Below, in pieces: positions 35,223-43,660 of a DNA stretch of 64,000 bases. The position numbers and the translations under genes were made by a program. Origin of the DNA: Pleurocapsa sp. PCC 7327 (lineage in GTDB: Bacteria > Cyanobacteriota > Cyanobacteriia > Cyanobacteriales > Microcystaceae); contig NC_019689.1 in the NCBI RefSeq assembly GCF_000317025.1, positions 3,922,024 through 3,986,023 on the forward strand, given 5' to 3'. Within the stretch, counting starts at the first letter, position 1. Every line of letters starts with the position of its first letter. The notes beneath the pieces are model-generated. The model was not told the origin of the DNA and ran no database searches. It was given only the letters and a program-made list of their open reading frames with translations.

Positions 35223-36218
35223 ATGGCTGGAAGCGAATTTAAAGACTATTACCAAGTTTTGGGAGTGAGTAAAACCGCCACAACGGAGGAAATTAAAAAA
35301 GCTTACCGCAAGTTAGCGCGAAAATATCACCCCGATCTCAATCCGGGTGACAAGGAAGCAGAGGCACGCTTTAAAGAAATTAACGAAGCCCACGAAATCC
35401 TATCCGATCCGGAAAAACGTCGAAAATACGACCAATTTGGTCAGTATTGGCAGCAAGCGGCTGTCGGTGCCCCGCCAACGGGTGGCGTTGGCTTTGAAGG
35501 CATAGATTTCGGTCAGTATGGTAGCTTTGATGACTTCATTAACGAACTGCTAGGGCGGTTTGGTCGAGGGGGCACCGGACGCAGGGTTTATACTTACCGC
35601 ACGACTACAGGACCCCAAGGTTTTCGGGAATATGTTGATTTTGGCAGAGAAGATCCCTTCAGTCGGTTTACCGATATTCCTACCCAAGATACCGAAGCTG
35701 CAATCGCGCTCACCTTTTCCGAAGCTTTTCACGGCACTCAAAAACGCTTGCAAATCGGGGATGAAACGGTGACGGTTCGCATTCCCCCAGGAGCCAAATC
35801 GGGCAGTCGCCTTCGCATCAAGGGTAAGGGACAAATCAGTCCTTTTAGTCAGCAACGAGGCGATCTCTATTTAACCATCGAACTCCTACCCCATCATTTT
35901 TTTAGATTTGAAGGGGATAATATTACTTGTGAGATTCCCATTAGTCCAGAAGAGGCAGTACTAGGGGCGCAGATTGAGGTGCCGACTCCCGATGGCAAGG
36001 TGAAGCTGACTATCCCCCCTGGAGTAGACTCCGGACAGGCACTACGGTTGCGCGGCAAAGGCTGGCGCAATCCCAAAGGCGATCGCACCGATCTGATCGT
36101 GCGGATTAAAATTGTCACCCCCAAAGAGTTAAGCCCCAGGGAAAAAGAATGCTATGAAAAATTGCGAGAAACCAGTAGTTTCAATCCCCGTCGAACCTTA
36201 GCGGAGGTGCGCCTATGA
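35223..36218 (+). CDS. cbpA: DnaJ-type co-chaperone, CbpA-like (no zinc finger)
   Basis: This 331-residue type II DnaJ from ATG 35223 is placed 4 bases after AGGAGG. The J-domain (residues 6-72) contains the HPD tripeptide in [10 protein letters not shown] Gly/Phe-rich linker with [15 protein letters not shown] follows, then two substrate-binding beta domains ([19 protein letters not shown] and [16 protein letters not shown]). There is no CxxCxGxG zinc region, which identifies the CbpA class. It works with DnaK on protein refolding. It overlaps the next gene (cbpM) by 4 bases, ATGA. Confidence 0.92.
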   Translation: MAGSEFKDYYQVLGVSKTATTEEIKKAYRKLARKYHPDLNPGDKEAEARFKEINEAHEILSDPEKRRKYDQFGQYWQQAAVGAPPTGGVGFEGIDFGQYGSFDDFINELLGRFGRGGTGRRVYTYRTTTGPQGFREYVDFGREDPFSRFTDIPTQDTEAAIALTFSEAFHGTQKRLQIGDETVTVRIPPGAKSGSRLRIKGKGQISPFSQQRGDLYLTIELLPHHFFRFEGDNITCEIPISPEEAVLGAQIEVPTPDGKVKLTIPPGVDSGQALRLRGKGWRNPKGDRTDLIVRIKIVTPKELSPREKECYEKLRETSSFNPRRTLAEVRL

Positions 36219-36523
36219 GTGCCAATTTTAGTCTGTCTCGGATTGTCTGGTCTCCAGAAGGCGATCGCCTTTACAGTTTTGAGCAAGCTGCTTATCTTAC
36301 CCAAACTTCTGTTTCCTTACTGGAAAGATTTGCTAGTCTAGGATTGATCGAACCCGTTGGCTCTATGCTGCATCGCCAGGATTTAATTCGAGTGGTAAAG
36401 TTGCAACGATTGCGTCGCGATTTAGGTTTAAATTTAGTGGGTGCAGCAATGGTTTTAGATATGGCGGAGGAAATCGCCCAACTCAAAGCCCAATTACGTG
36501 CCTATCGGATGGCATCTAAATAG
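36215..36523 (+). CDS. cbpM: Chaperone modulator CbpM
   Basis: A 102-residue MerR-like single-domain protein: [20 protein letters not shown], then [20 protein letters not shown] and a C-terminal helix. This is the CbpM pattern; CbpM binds the J-domain of CbpA and inhibits it. The ATG overlaps the cbpA stop, the arrangement found in enterobacteria, so the pair is functional by context. Confidence 0.85.
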   Translation: MSANFSLSRIVWSPEGDRLYSFEQAAYLTQTSVSLLERFASLGLIEPVGSMLHRQDLIRVVKLQRLRRDLGLNLVGAAMVLDMAEEIAQLKAQLRAYRMASK

Positions 36524-36549
36524 ATAGATTAATCAAGAGGAATTAAATC

Positions 36550-36951
36550 ATGAACGAAGCCAATCAAAATCCATCCTCTGAAATCATCATCAGTCCTGAA
36601 ACTGATGCCCTCGTCGAAAAAGAAATGGCAGACCAAAATGCCGACTTAAAACAAGAAACTAAAGCCCTGATTGAAGCGATTAAAAAACGCGCTCAGTCTG
36701 AAATTCAGACGGCTCAAGATCTGACTCGCGAAGGCTATTTAAATGCAGTTCGTCAAGCCAGAGAAGCGATCGAACAAACGCAACTGATCGATCCCGATCG
36801 CATCGAACAGTCGGTGCAACTGATTCAACAAGAAGCTCAAAAAAATTGGCAGTCGATTATGGATGAAATTCATCGTCTCGGCGATCGCCTCTCGGAAGCT
36901 GCCAAAGCGGCTTGGAGTGCCCTCACCCAACCCAAATCTTCTGATTCCTAG
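36550..36951 (+). CDS. Small helical stress-cluster protein (coiled coil)
   Basis: A 133-residue hydrophilic protein of nearly continuous helix, rich in Gln, Glu and Ala, e.g. EMADQNADLKQETKALIEAI and EQSVQLIQQEAQKNWQSIM. It has no signal peptide, membrane helix or cysteine. It resembles apolipoprotein-like or LEA-type amphipathic proteins; no named family is recognised. It has its own ribosome site (AAGAGG, 10 bases upstream) and lies 26 bases after cbpM, 8 before DUF2905. Confidence 0.6.
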   Translation: MNEANQNPSSEIIISPETDALVEKEMADQNADLKQETKALIEAIKKRAQSEIQTAQDLTREGYLNAVRQAREAIEQTQLIDPDRIEQSVQLIQQEAQKNWQSIMDEIHRLGDRLSEAAKAAWSALTQPKSSDS

Positions 36952-36959
36952 ACACAACT

Positions 36960-37196
36960 ATGATTGCGGAAATTGGGAAAACATTAATCGTCCTTGGTAC
37001 TGGTATCCTGTTGCTAGGAGGCTTGCTCTGGCTCAGTGGCGGAACGCTCAAACACTTTCCCCTTGGTCGTTTACCAGGAGATATTTTGGTGCAAAACGAG
37101 CATTTTACCTTCTACTTTCCCTTGACCACTGGCATTCTCTTGAGCCTTGGCTTAAGCGTTTTACTCTGGTTAGGAAGATTCATTACCAGTCGTTAA
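36960..37196 (+). CDS. DUF2905 two-helix membrane protein
   Basis: A 78-residue protein with two membrane helices (LIVLGTGILLLGGLLWLSG and FYFPLTTGILLSLGLSVLLW) joined by the conserved LGRLPGDILVQNEHFTFYFP loop. The loop with G-R-L-P-G-D is diagnostic of DUF2905. Function is unknown. It is co-transcribed with its neighbours in the stress cluster. Confidence 0.85.
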   Translation: MIAEIGKTLIVLGTGILLLGGLLWLSGGTLKHFPLGRLPGDILVQNEHFTFYFPLTTGILLSLGLSVLLWLGRFITSR

Positions 37197-37212
37197 TGTC
37201 CCGAATCCTCCC

Positions 37213-37767
37213 ATGGCTATGAAATATCCATCTTCACCAGACCGAGGCTGGAAATCTTGGTTTGAAAGAGATGCCATTGTAAATAATCTGGAGTTTTTCC
37301 AGAATTTTATCGTGGTATCTCTATGTATTGGCTTGTTTTGCGTCATGCTGATTCGGTTGGGTGAAATGTTTCTTTCCCTGTTGCAGCCGATTAATTTTCA
37401 AGCCATCACTTCCGATATTTTGTTTGTTCTCATCTTGGTAGAAATCTTTCGCCTGTTAATTATTTACCTCCAAGAACAGCGGATTTCCATTGGGGCGGCA
37501 GTTGAAGTTTCTTTGGTTTCCGCATTACGGGAAGTGATTTTGCAGGGAGTAGTGGACATTCCCCTCGATCGCTTATTGGGAGTCTGTGCTTTTTTAGTAG
37601 TCTTGGGTGGATTATTATATTTGCGAGTCTGGATGTTTCAGCGATTTGAAGCGATCGCGACTGTAAGGAGCGAACCTCTCGCGCAACCAAAAGCTCAAGA
37701 CCGACCGGACGATCGGCACTTTCAATTGCGTCGTCGTTCGTCATCTATCGAGCAATATCCCTTTTAA
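37213..37767 (+). CDS. PsiE-like membrane protein (phosphate-starvation-inducible E family)
   Basis: The 184-residue protein has four predicted membrane helices, e.g. FQNFIVVSLCIGLFCVMLIR, ILFVLILVEIFRLLIIYL and LLGVCAFLVVLGGLLYLRV. The conserved helix-3 to 4 region ISIGAAVEVSLVSALREVIL matches PsiE. PsiE function is unknown, but psiE genes are carried on heat-resistance islands in proteobacteria together with hsp20. The C-terminal 40 residues are a charged cytoplasmic tail. Confidence 0.8.
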   Translation: MAMKYPSSPDRGWKSWFERDAIVNNLEFFQNFIVVSLCIGLFCVMLIRLGEMFLSLLQPINFQAITSDILFVLILVEIFRLLIIYLQEQRISIGAAVEVSLVSALREVILQGVVDIPLDRLLGVCAFLVVLGGLLYLRVWMFQRFEAIATVRSEPLAQPKAQDRPDDRHFQLRRRSSSIEQYPF

Positions 37768-37781
37768 TTAACCCAACCAAG

Positions 37782-38453
37782 ATGATTTATCTTCCCGTTA
37801 CCCTGTTACTCTTTTTACTCTTCTTGCTCATCTTTCCCTTTATCTGGCTAGCGATCGCTATAGATGTAGTTGAAGTGGCGGTTGCTAAACTGGGCTTTTC
37901 TCCTGGTTTTGCCTTGCTCTTATTTGCTGCCGTTATTTTGGGCAGTACTATCAATATTCCCCTCTATGAGCGCGTCTCTCGCGTCTCCATCATGCCAGAC
38001 TTGGCAGAACTCTGGATTGCCCGATTTTGGGGCATTCCCCTACGGAAAATAGAGCAAAAAACTATCGTTGCCTTAAACGTCGGTGGAGGACTGATTCCTA
38101 CTTTGCTGGCACTCTACGAATTTACCCGCTCCAACCCTTGGTTGATTCTGGCAGTAAGCACGGTCGTCACCATAGTGAGCTACTATTCAGCCCAGATCGT
38201 TCCTGGGATCGGGATCCAAATGAATGCCCTCGCTGCTCCCCTCACCGCCGCCATGATGTCTCTCTTATTGACCAATGGGGATGGCGCAGCACCGATTGCT
38301 TTTGCTGGAGGGGTCTTAGGCACTTTAATTGGAGCCGATCTCCTCCATCTGCGAGAGATCGAACGCATGACTCCTGGCGTGCTGAGTATTGGCGGGGCCG
38401 GAGTATTTGATGGCATTGCCCTTTGTGGATTATTTGCCCTGTTGTTAACTTGA
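37782..38453 (+). CDS. DUF1614 membrane protein
   Basis: A 223-residue protein with about seven membrane helices. It starts MIYLPVTLLLFLLFLLIFPF and contains GSTINIPLYERVS, ALNVGGGLIPTLLALYEFTR and a GVLGTLIGADLLHLREIERM motif near the C-terminus; GAGVFDGIALCGLFALLLT is the end. These are features of DUF1614, an uncharacterised family of archaea, cyanobacteria and other bacteria. The tight spacing (14 bases after psiE) puts it in the same transcript. Confidence 0.8.
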   Translation: MIYLPVTLLLFLLFLLIFPFIWLAIAIDVVEVAVAKLGFSPGFALLLFAAVILGSTINIPLYERVSRVSIMPDLAELWIARFWGIPLRKIEQKTIVALNVGGGLIPTLLALYEFTRSNPWLILAVSTVVTIVSYYSAQIVPGIGIQMNALAAPLTAAMMSLLLTNGDGAAPIAFAGGVLGTLIGADLLHLREIERMTPGVLSIGGAGVFDGIALCGLFALLLT

Positions 38454-38478
38454 TCGTTGATTTGAGGAGGAATTGAAT

Positions 38479-39240
38479 ATGTTCAACGTCATTCGCCGCA
38501 GTCAAATCGTTGGTTTAATGGCAATGGATAGTAGCACTGCCACCCGCTATGGTACTGTGGAAGAAGTTTGGATCGACGATAGCGGTCGAGTCGTCTACTT
38601 TGCTAGCGATGCAGGCTATACGCCATTTGAGCAAATTGCTACCATCGGGCCTGATGCCTTGCTCACCTACTCAGAATTAGCACTTGCACCACCGCCATCC
38701 CTGCGCCGCCTTCACCGGATGGCAATCCGCACGCCTTCTTTAAGTACTCCCTTGGGTTGGGTAGAGGATTTTCTCTTTGATTGGGAAACGGGCGATATTG
38801 CTGCTTATATCATAGTTGGGGAGATTGCAGCACCGTTTGGTGGTCGAGCGGTTTTATTTCCCGATGATGTGGAAGCGATCGATGCAGAAGTAATCGTGAT
38901 TAAAGAGGAAGCCAGAGATCGTCTGCAAAGTGAATCGGAAGGATTACAAGGCTTTTTGAGCGAAAAATCTCAACAGGTGAAGAATTTGGTCAAACGCATG
39001 GGCGATCGCTTGGCAAAGCTCCTTTCTCCCCAGGAGCGACCGGAAGTTGTCCGCGTCAAAATCAAAGAAGTAAGGGATGAACTAGCTCAGTCGGGGCAAC
39101 ATGACAAAAATGCCTTAGAAGAAGCCAGTGAATTTTTGCAAGACAAATGGGAGGACTTTCAGCATAGCCTCAGTCGCACTGGAAAACGAATGAAACAAGC
39201 GATCGATTCAGCTTGGAAGCGATTAACCCATTCATCTTGA
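38479..39240 (+). CDS. PRC-barrel domain protein with C-terminal coiled coil
   Basis: This 253-residue protein from ATG 38479 has GAGGAGG 8 bases upstream; the TTG six bases earlier is less suitable. Two PRC-barrel-like beta domains are seen at about residues 3-70 (RSQIVGLMAMDSSTATRYGT) and 80-150 (STPLGWVEDFLFDWETGD). A charged helical tail to 253 contains VKIKEVRDELAQS and similar repeats. PRC barrels bind RNA or photosystem/ribosome components. The 3' end overlaps the convergent exchanger gene by 9 bases. Confidence 0.8.
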   Translation: MFNVIRRSQIVGLMAMDSSTATRYGTVEEVWIDDSGRVVYFASDAGYTPFEQIATIGPDALLTYSELALAPPPSLRRLHRMAIRTPSLSTPLGWVEDFLFDWETGDIAAYIIVGEIAAPFGGRAVLFPDDVEAIDAEVIVIKEEARDRLQSESEGLQGFLSEKSQQVKNLVKRMGDRLAKLLSPQERPEVVRVKIKEVRDELAQSGQHDKNALEEASEFLQDKWEDFQHSLSRTGKRMKQAIDSAWKRLTHSS

Positions 39241-40218
39241 ACCCAATAAAAATACTGGATAAGCAACAACTAGCAACCAACCTGCTTTTCTACTGATTCG
39301 CTGTTTCGGGATTGCTAGCAAAATGACCAATACTAATGCAAGTAGCATGGCGATCGAGGGCTTGTGTAAAAGTGTGGCATCAACAATGGAGAGAGGACGA
39401 ATCATCGCCGCAGCACCGAGTGTCATGGTAACGTTATAGGCAAAAGAACCTACAACTCCAGCGACTACTACCTCTGTAACGCCCTTCCTAGCAGCAGACC
39501 AGCATAAAATTACGAGTTCAAAGGCAGTGGCAAACCCAATGAGAGTCAGGGATAGGGTCGTTTGCATTTCTTCAACATTGCTAATCTGGCGCACGGCTTC
39601 CACCAACATAACCGAACCAACTGCCATTGTCACTAAACCTACACCCACTAATAGTAATTCCGTTCCGAGGCGACTTTTTAGTTCTCCGCGATCAGAAAGT
39701 TCTTCGGCTGCTTCTTCTAAAACCCCTGTTTCTCCCATTGCTGGGGGTTTGCGTTCCACCATCCAGATAATGCCGATATAAAGGAGATAGAATGTCAGTA
39801 AAATTGCTCCTTCCAGGCGATTAACTCGACCATCCCAAATAAAGCCAACGGCTGCTACCCCAATCGGAAACCCAAACAGAGCATAGCGCATCGCTTGTTT
39901 GCCAAAGGGGAGAGGGGCGACAATTGCACCCACGCCCAACGCTACCAGATAGATAGCGATATTTGCTCCAATGACATCACCAAACGCGATCGCTGGAGCA
40001 TCTTTCAAGGTGGCTGCAATAGTGGTTGCTAGTTCTTCTGGTTCTGCTCCTGCTAATAATAATGCTAAAGCAAAGTTACTCACCTGCAATCGCACGGCAG
40101 CTTCTCCTAAGTTTTTGACAAAAGTCTCTGCTCCCCAAACGATGGCAGCAACTCCGATAATAATAACCAATATCCAGAAAACGATCGGCAATGATTCTCC
40201 GAACAGCATCCAATGCAT
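39232..40218 (-). CDS. Cation/Ca2+ exchanger family (CaCA) membrane protein
   Basis: A 328-residue protein of ten or more helices in two inverted halves. The alpha-1 repeat has AGAEPEELATTIAATLKDAP with GDVIGANIAIYLVALGVG; the alpha-2 repeat has IGFATAFELVILCWSAARKG with VVGSFAYNVTMTLG. The GAEPEE and ATAFELVI motifs are the ion-binding helices of Na+/Ca2+ or H+/Ca2+ exchangers of the YrbG type. The ion is not certain. It is convergent with the PRC-barrel gene, and the two coding ends overlap by 9 bases. Confidence 0.85.
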   Translation of the reverse strand: MHWMLFGESLPIVFWILVIIIGVAAIVWGAETFVKNLGEAAVRLQVSNFALALLLAGAEPEELATTIAATLKDAPAIAFGDVIGANIAIYLVALGVGAIVAPLPFGKQAMRYALFGFPIGVAAVGFIWDGRVNRLEGAILLTFYLLYIGIIWMVERKPPAMGETGVLEEAAEELSDRGELKSRLGTELLLVGVGLVTMAVGSVMLVEAVRQISNVEEMQTTLSLTLIGFATAFELVILCWSAARKGVTEVVVAGVVGSFAYNVTMTLGAAAMIRPLSIVDATLLHKPSIAMLLALVLVILLAIPKQRISRKAGWLLVVAYPVFLLGSR

Positions 40219-40312
40219 CGAAGAAGAACTCGTGGTTATATGGAAGAGTAATCGAAGCGTCAGTCATCACTTAAAATTAATGGCGAGCCACTAAATTTGT
40301 GGAGAGAATGAA

Positions 40313-41662
40313 TTAGGATAAAGTTGCCTCTTCTAGACTCACAGAAGCTTCTGGCAAGTACAATCGCTCTTCGGTAGCATCATACTCGAATAACTCTGCA
40401 TAGCGTCCCCAATCAACAGCCGTAGAAAACTGTCTTTCTGCCTCTTGATGGGGAAAATGTTCGTCCAGTAAATCTAAGAAAAAATCCGCACGCATCGACC
40501 CATTTTGTTTTTCTCGCAAAGATTGCACCATACTCACAATTATCGGTACATTAGCTAAAACTTGTTGCCTAAATAAGTCTTTACTGCGGAGAATGGTAGT
40601 AGTCGCAAAATCTTTACCAATTTCTGTCAGGGTAATATCCCCCTGAGCAACCTTAGCAAAACCGAGCAATACCGCTGCATCGACAATGGGCAGTAAATCA
40701 TCAACTTCCAACTGTAACCGTTCCGCTAACTTGGGCAAATCCTCTTTGGCATCAGGTTTTTCTACCAATAACTCTAACAGACCGCTAATTCCTCCAGCCC
40801 TAGCGTGAGGCAGTGCTTGAGCAAAGGGAGAACGAGCAACTTTGGGAGGTGCAGCAGCAACCCCTGTCATTTCCTTTTCGGGATTGGTCATAATCGTATA
40901 AATATAGTCCACCAGTTGTTTGAAGCGATCGCTGTTGGTAGGATGGGGACGAGGCAAGTCAATTTTTACTTCTCCGCGAATCCTTCCAGGTTTCGAGCCT
41001 AAAATGACCACTCGATCTGCTAAAAATACTGCTTCTTCAATGTTATGAGTGACGATCGCGATGCTTTCAGACGGAAATTTTCCGTCATTCCAAAGGTCAT
41101 CAATTTCCCCCCGCAGGTTTTCGGCAGTTAACACATCCAGCGCACTGAAGGGTTCATCCATAAATAAGACTTTTGGTTGCAGTACAAATGCTCTAGCAAA
41201 ACCTACCCTCTGCTTCATCCCTCCAGAAATTTCCTTGGGATAGGCACTTTCAAAGCCGTCTAACCCCACGAGGTCGATTGCTTTTAGTGCCCTTTGTTGT
41301 CTTTCTGCTCGGCTAATACCCCGTGCTTCTAGACCTAATTCGACATTTTCTTGTACCGTCAACCAAGGCAATAAGGCAAAGCTTTGAAAGACCATTGCTA
41401 CATCCTGGTTGGCTCCCCGCAACCGTTTGCCATTGCTAATAATCTGTCCGCTACTGGGAGGAATTAAACCTGCCATAATGCGTAAGAGGGTACTTTTGCC
41501 ACTACCACTGCGCCCTAATAAGGCTACCACTTCGCCCCTTTGAACCGTAAAATTGATGCCTTCAAGAACCGTAAATTCGCCTTTGCCATCGGGTAGAGGA
41601 AAGCTTTTGTTAACTTGTTCGACGGCAATGAGGGTATTAGACACATTTCGAGCGATTACCAT
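40313..41662 (-). CDS. NitT/TauT-type ABC transporter ATPase with AAA-associated C-terminal domain
   Basis: This 449-residue protein from ATG 41662 (GGGAG six bases upstream) has an ABC domain up to about residue 250: Walker A LGRSGSGKST, signature EISGGMKQRVGFARAF, Walker B VLFMDEPFSALD and switch VTHNIEEAVFLADRV. A roughly 160-residue helical AAA-associated domain follows (LLVEKPDAKEDLPKLAERLQ, ending EATLS). This domain is found in ATPases of ABC systems related to nitrate, sulfonate and bicarbonate uptake. It overlaps or abuts the permease gene upstream. No substrate-binding protein is in the vicinity. Confidence 0.88.
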   Translation of the reverse strand: MVIARNVSNTLIAVEQVNKSFPLPDGKGEFTVLEGINFTVQRGEVVALLGRSGSGKSTLLRIMAGLIPPSSGQIISNGKRLRGANQDVAMVFQSFALLPWLTVQENVELGLEARGISRAERQQRALKAIDLVGLDGFESAYPKEISGGMKQRVGFARAFVLQPKVLFMDEPFSALDVLTAENLRGEIDDLWNDGKFPSESIAIVTHNIEEAVFLADRVVILGSKPGRIRGEVKIDLPRPHPTNSDRFKQLVDYIYTIMTNPEKEMTGVAAAPPKVARSPFAQALPHARAGGISGLLELLVEKPDAKEDLPKLAERLQLEVDDLLPIVDAAVLLGFAKVAQGDITLTEIGKDFATTTILRSKDLFRQQVLANVPIIVSMVQSLREKQNGSMRADFFLDLLDEHFPHQEAERQFSTAVDWGRYAELFEYDATEERLYLPEASVSLEEATLS

Positions 41663-41675
41663 ACTTCTCTCCCGA

Positions 41676-43403
41676 TTAAACATGATATTTGGTTTCTGCT
41701 AGTTCATACAATCGTCGCCAAAAGATGCGATTGAGTCCAACCACATACAAACTCATCATGCCAACGCCGAGGGTAATTCTTGCCCAATCCCCTACTTCAG
41801 TTGCTTGGGCGATGTAACTTCCTAAGCCATTGGCAGTCAAAGTTGTTGAACCCCAAGAAACAATTTCTGAGACAATGCTAGCGTTCCATGCTCCCCCACT
41901 AGCAGTAATTCCCCCTGTCACCCAAGCCGAAAGAATGCCAGGAATAATTAATTTTTGCCATTTTTTCCAACCTTTTAACCCCACATCGTCTGCCATTTCT
42001 CGTAAATCGGTGGGGATACTTTGTGCGCCTGCAATAGAATTAAATAAAATGTACCACTGCGCTCCCAACGACATCAGTAAAACACTGCCCCAATTAATAT
42101 CGATGTTGAACTTGATAAATAAGAGAGTAGCCAAGGGAAAAATAAAGTTAGCGGGGAAAGAAGCGAGGAATTGAACGACTGGTTGCAATAATCTGGCTAA
42201 TTTTGGATTAAAACCAATTGCCACGCCAATGGGTGTCCAAATAAGGGTAGCAACAATAAGAAGAATTGTAACTCGTCCAAGGGTTAATAAGCCTAGTTCA
42301 AAGGCTGTAAAAACTTCTCCCGATCCGACGGTGGTTAAAATGAAGTGGAGTCCCGCAGCAATTAATCCGCCGACAATCAGCAGTAAGATAAAGTTATAAA
42401 TGCGATCGCTCTGATTCTGCATCATAGGATCGACGACAATCGCAGAGCGTTGCGGAGTCAAACTTGCTAAAACACGGTTAATCGTATCAGTCAAGGGAGT
42501 CAAAGCTTTACCTACTAACCGAGGTATCCGTGCCGTTTGCAGTAAATCTAAAACCCAAGATTCGGGCGATTCGGCTGCCTGAGTTTGTTCTAGTCGAAAT
42601 TTGTCCGACCAAGCGATAATCGGTCGCCAGAACAATTGATCTACCAAAATGATAATAATAGCAATGGTTAACAATGCCCAACCCAGGGCTGAGAGATTTT
42701 CCCGTGCGATCGCTTCTGCAACATAAGACCCTAAACCGGGTAAAGTATAGCTTTGGTTGAGAACGCTAATTGCTTCACTAGCAGCCACAAAAAACCAACC
42801 ACCGCCAAAACTCATCATGGCATTCCACACTAACCCAATCGTGGCAGATGGGACTTCCAACTTGACAAATCTTTCCCAACCAGACAGATGATACAAAGTG
42901 ACTGCTTCATCGAGTTCGCGAGGGATAGTCCGCAACGACTGATAGAAAGAAAAGGTCATATTCCAGACTTGGGATGTGAAAATCGCGAAAATAGAAGCAG
43001 CTTCTAACCCCAATAAACTGCCTTTAAATAAAGCAATAAAACCCGTTACCGTAATCGATAAAAATCCTAAGACAGGAACGGATTGCAAAATATCTAATAA
43101 AGGGATTAAAACTCGTTCCGCTCGACGACTGTGGGCGGCGATATATCCATAGACTAAAGTAAAAATAAAAGAGAAGAATAGGGCAATAAACATCCGCAGG
43201 GTAGAACGCCCCGCATAATAGGGTAAATTGCGTATATCGAGTTCAATACTGGGCACTACATCAGGTGGCTCGAAACTAACTAATGCTCCGGCACCAATCC
43301 GAGAAACGACGGCTAGTAGAACTAAAGTCCCGAAGATTACCGCTATATCTGCTAATCCAAAGGGAAAGCGTCGTAAAGCTTCTGGCGTGGGAAAGGTTTT
43401 CAT
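41676..43403 (-). CDS. Fused double ABC permease (NitT/TauT type)
   Basis: A 575-residue permease contains two homologous BPD_transp_1 domains in one chain. The first (about 70-260) has the EAA-like loop SLRTIPRELDEAVTLYHLSG. The second (about 360-565) has NSIAGAQSIPTDLREMADDV followed by GLKGWKKWQKLIIPG. About 11 hydrophobic segments are visible. The fusion replaces a permease dimer with a single polypeptide, a form known in cyanobacterial relatives. It forms an operon with the ATPase downstream. The substrate is unknown, as no binding protein is adjacent. Confidence 0.87.
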   Translation of the reverse strand: MKTFPTPEALRRFPFGLADIAVIFGTLVLLAVVSRIGAGALVSFEPPDVVPSIELDIRNLPYYAGRSTLRMFIALFFSFIFTLVYGYIAAHSRRAERVLIPLLDILQSVPVLGFLSITVTGFIALFKGSLLGLEAASIFAIFTSQVWNMTFSFYQSLRTIPRELDEAVTLYHLSGWERFVKLEVPSATIGLVWNAMMSFGGGWFFVAASEAISVLNQSYTLPGLGSYVAEAIARENLSALGWALLTIAIIIILVDQLFWRPIIAWSDKFRLEQTQAAESPESWVLDLLQTARIPRLVGKALTPLTDTINRVLASLTPQRSAIVVDPMMQNQSDRIYNFILLLIVGGLIAAGLHFILTTVGSGEVFTAFELGLLTLGRVTILLIVATLIWTPIGVAIGFNPKLARLLQPVVQFLASFPANFIFPLATLLFIKFNIDINWGSVLLMSLGAQWYILFNSIAGAQSIPTDLREMADDVGLKGWKKWQKLIIPGILSAWVTGGITASGGAWNASIVSEIVSWGSTTLTANGLGSYIAQATEVGDWARITLGVGMMSLYVVGLNRIFWRRLYELAETKYHV

Positions 43404-43660
43404 AAAGGGCGATCGCGTTTATAAATCAAGAGGATGTCATTCGGCGAGGTCGATCCTACTTCTGCCAATAATAGCCCATATCCCTCCAGCCATATAGCTT
43501 GGCATAAGTTTTCCAGGGCAATTGAGCGGGAATGCGATCCCAAAGAGAACCTTTAAATCAAGTCAATTTGACAGCGAGTCGCTAGCTCAATTGAAGGGCA
43601 AACTGTTAAAAACAGTATAGAACCAGCAACATCAGTTCAAGTTAATTTTGGAAAATTAAT

